A stretch of DNA of 64,000 nucleotides from Hyphomonadaceae bacterium UBA1849 (GTDB lineage Bacteria > Pseudomonadota > Alphaproteobacteria > Caulobacterales > Hyphomonadaceae), in contig DDIN01000006.1 of the NCBI GenBank assembly GCA_002338565.1, forward strand, positions 166,525 through 230,524. Reading direction: 5' to 3'. Positions 63,058 through 64,000 of the stretch are shown here, piece after piece. The notes below the pieces were generated by a model. It did not search any database, was not told where the DNA came from, and was given only the letters and a program-made list of their open reading frames with translations. Every line of letters starts with the position of its first letter. Position 1 is the first letter of the stretch. The position numbers and the translations under genes were made by a program.

Positions 63058-63103
63058 GGCAGGGCCTGAACACTTCCCAACCGGCAGTGTTCAGGTCGCT
63101 GCC
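63058..63103 (+). terminator. Long hairpin after the arginine-rich protein gene
   Basis: GGCAG (63058-63062) pairs with CTGCC (63099-63103), and CCTGAACACT (63065-63074) with AGTGTTCAGG (63086-63095). It is a stable stem, with only ATTTAG after it, so termination may be partial. Confidence 0.55.
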
Positions 63104-63210
63104 ATTTAGTCACAAGAGTATATCTAAAGGTCGCAGTATTCACGATACATCCTTGCCATTCATGGCGAGGTATATATCAAAGCCTGAAAATAAATGTTCA
63201 GGGGCTCGAT

Positions 63211-64000
63211 ATGAAAGATATCCTCGAAGCGTTAGAAGCGAAGAGAGAACAGGCACGACTTGGCGGCGGTCAAAAGCGAATTGATCGTCAGCATGAGAAA
63301 GGCAAGCTGACTGCACGTGAGCGCATCGAGCTTCTTCTCGACGAAGGCTCATTCGAAGAATGGGACATGTTTGTCGAGCATACCTGCAATGATTTCGGCA
63401 TGTCTGATCAGAAAACTCCGGGTGATGGTGTTGTCACCGGATGGGGCACGATCAACGGCCGCATGGTCTACGTCTTCTCTAAAGACTTCACCGTATTCGG
63501 CGGCTCTCTCTCCAAGGCTCATGCCTCCAAGATTGTAAAAGTCCAGAAAGCGGCCATGAAAAATGGCGCGCCGGTCATTGGTCTGTTTGATGCAGGTGGT
63601 GCGCGTATTCAGGAAGGCGTTGATTCGCTGGCCGGTTATGCTGACATCTTCATGGAAAACGTTCTGGCCTCAGGCGTCATTCCACAAATTTCCGTCATTA
63701 TGGGCCCATGCGCCGGTGGCGACGTTTATTCACCGGCCATGACCGACTTCATCTTCATGGTGAAGGACAGCTCCTACATGTTCGTCACCGGGCCCGAAGT
63801 GGTCAAAACCGTGACCAACGAGGAAGTGACGCAGGAAGAGCTGGGCGGCGCGATCACGCACACAACCAAGACCAGCGTTGCGGATATCGCCTACGAAAAC
63901 GATGTCGAAGCGCTGCTCGCCACGCGCGATTTCTTCAACTATCTGCCGCTGTCGAACCGGCCCGAGGCGACCGGCGAGATGGGCCCCGAACTGCCCACCA
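63211..64000 (+). CDS. pccB: Propionyl-CoA carboxylase beta chain, 3' end cut off by the window
   Basis: The carboxyltransferase subunit that moves CO2 from biotin to propionyl-CoA, giving methylmalonyl-CoA. The first 263 residues are present: MKDILEALEAKREQARLGG, GKLTARERIELLLDEGSFEE, the oxyanion region (DAGGARIQEGVDSLAGY) and MGPCAGGDVYSPAMTDF are diagnostic of PccB and related acyl-CoA carboxylases. AGGGG lies 7 bases before the ATG. The usual length is about 510 residues. The last 250 bases are clearly more GC-rich than the first 300. Confidence 0.95.
   Translation, partial: MKDILEALEAKREQARLGGGQKRIDRQHEKGKLTARERIELLLDEGSFEEWDMFVEHTCNDFGMSDQKTPGDGVVTGWGTINGRMVYVFSKDFTVFGGSLSKAHASKIVKVQKAAMKNGAPVIGLFDAGGARIQEGVDSLAGYADIFMENVLASGVIPQISVIMGPCAGGDVYSPAMTDFIFMVKDSSYMFVTGPEVVKTVTNEEVTQEELGGAITHTTKTSVADIAYENDVEALLATRDFFNYLPLSNRPEATGEMGPELPT

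Overview
The window is ordinary bacterial chromosome, almost certainly from a marine-type alphaproteobacterium near the Hyphomonadaceae/Maricaulales. Base composition is in the mid-50s percent GC. The lineage guess rests on several features: a bactofilin gene overlapping an M23 peptidase gene (the LmdC-BacA pair known from Hyphomonas), an RNase E ending in an RRGWW-type tail as in Caulobacter, an IscR-headed SUF operon, and a GlnB-GlnA pair. I see no phage, insertion sequence, CRISPR array or plasmid gene. Genes are densely packed. The first gene (acyl-CoA dehydrogenase) and the last (propionyl-CoA carboxylase beta chain) are cut by the window edges.

Region 1 (about 1.08-11.85 kb, all + strand) is the most distinctive. 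A molybdenum-cofactor operon (XdhC-MocA fusion, moaA, moaD, moaE, moaB, moaC) is followed, after a 210-base gap holding a strong hairpin, by a tightly coupled periplasmic operon. That operon encodes a two-subunit molybdenum hydroxylase (IorA/IorB type, Tat-exported), a small c-type cytochrome, a flavocytochrome c sulfide dehydrogenase flavoprotein (FccB/SoxF), SoxX, a SoxY-like carrier, SoxZ and SoxA. There is no soxB, soxC or soxD, and the SoxY swinging arm ends in AACVID instead of the canonical GGCGG. This looks like a non-classical sulfur (or sulfur-conjugate) oxidation system with its own molybdoenzyme and cofactor supply.

Region 2 (11.9-26.5 kb) is housekeeping and regulation: acnB, tRNA-Leu(UAG), glnB-glnA, a secreted transglycosylase-like protein, an old-yellow-enzyme family oxidoreductase, parE, a DEAD-box RNA helicase, a diguanylate cyclase, a TetR regulator coupled to a PlsC-type acyltransferase, and a secreted protein of unknown function.

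Region 3 (26.5-33.9 kb, - strand) is a nine-gene iron-sulfur cluster operon: iscR, an IscS-like desulfurase, sufB, an 83-residue membrane protein, sufC, sufD, sufS, sufT, sufA. Two IscR-like sites lie upstream.

Region 4 (34-53.4 kb) concerns the cell envelope, translation and RNA: an alpha/beta hydrolase, anmK, tyrS, a 1132-residue AsmA/YhdP-like protein, a Bcp peroxiredoxin, the M23 peptidase-bactofilin pair, and the amidase-PBP1A-prfB operon, in which prfB carries the classical programmed +1 frameshift. RNase E, an M48-TPR peptidase and a DsbA-like lipoprotein follow.

Region 5 (53.4-64 kb) has a DUF938-type methyltransferase, a trypsin-like protease and a surface-sugar group: GT2 glycosyltransferase, an unknown protein with a nucleotidyltransferase-like GSDID motif, KdsD, a histidine phosphatase, a sugar nucleotidyltransferase, a 4,6-dehydratase-like enzyme and a WbpE-like aminotransferase. 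Then come tRNA-Trp, an arginine-rich secreted protein and the start of pccB. Six of the nine convergent gene pairs end in a palindrome that contains both stop codons (CTAG three times, TGATCA twice, TAAGCGCTTA once).
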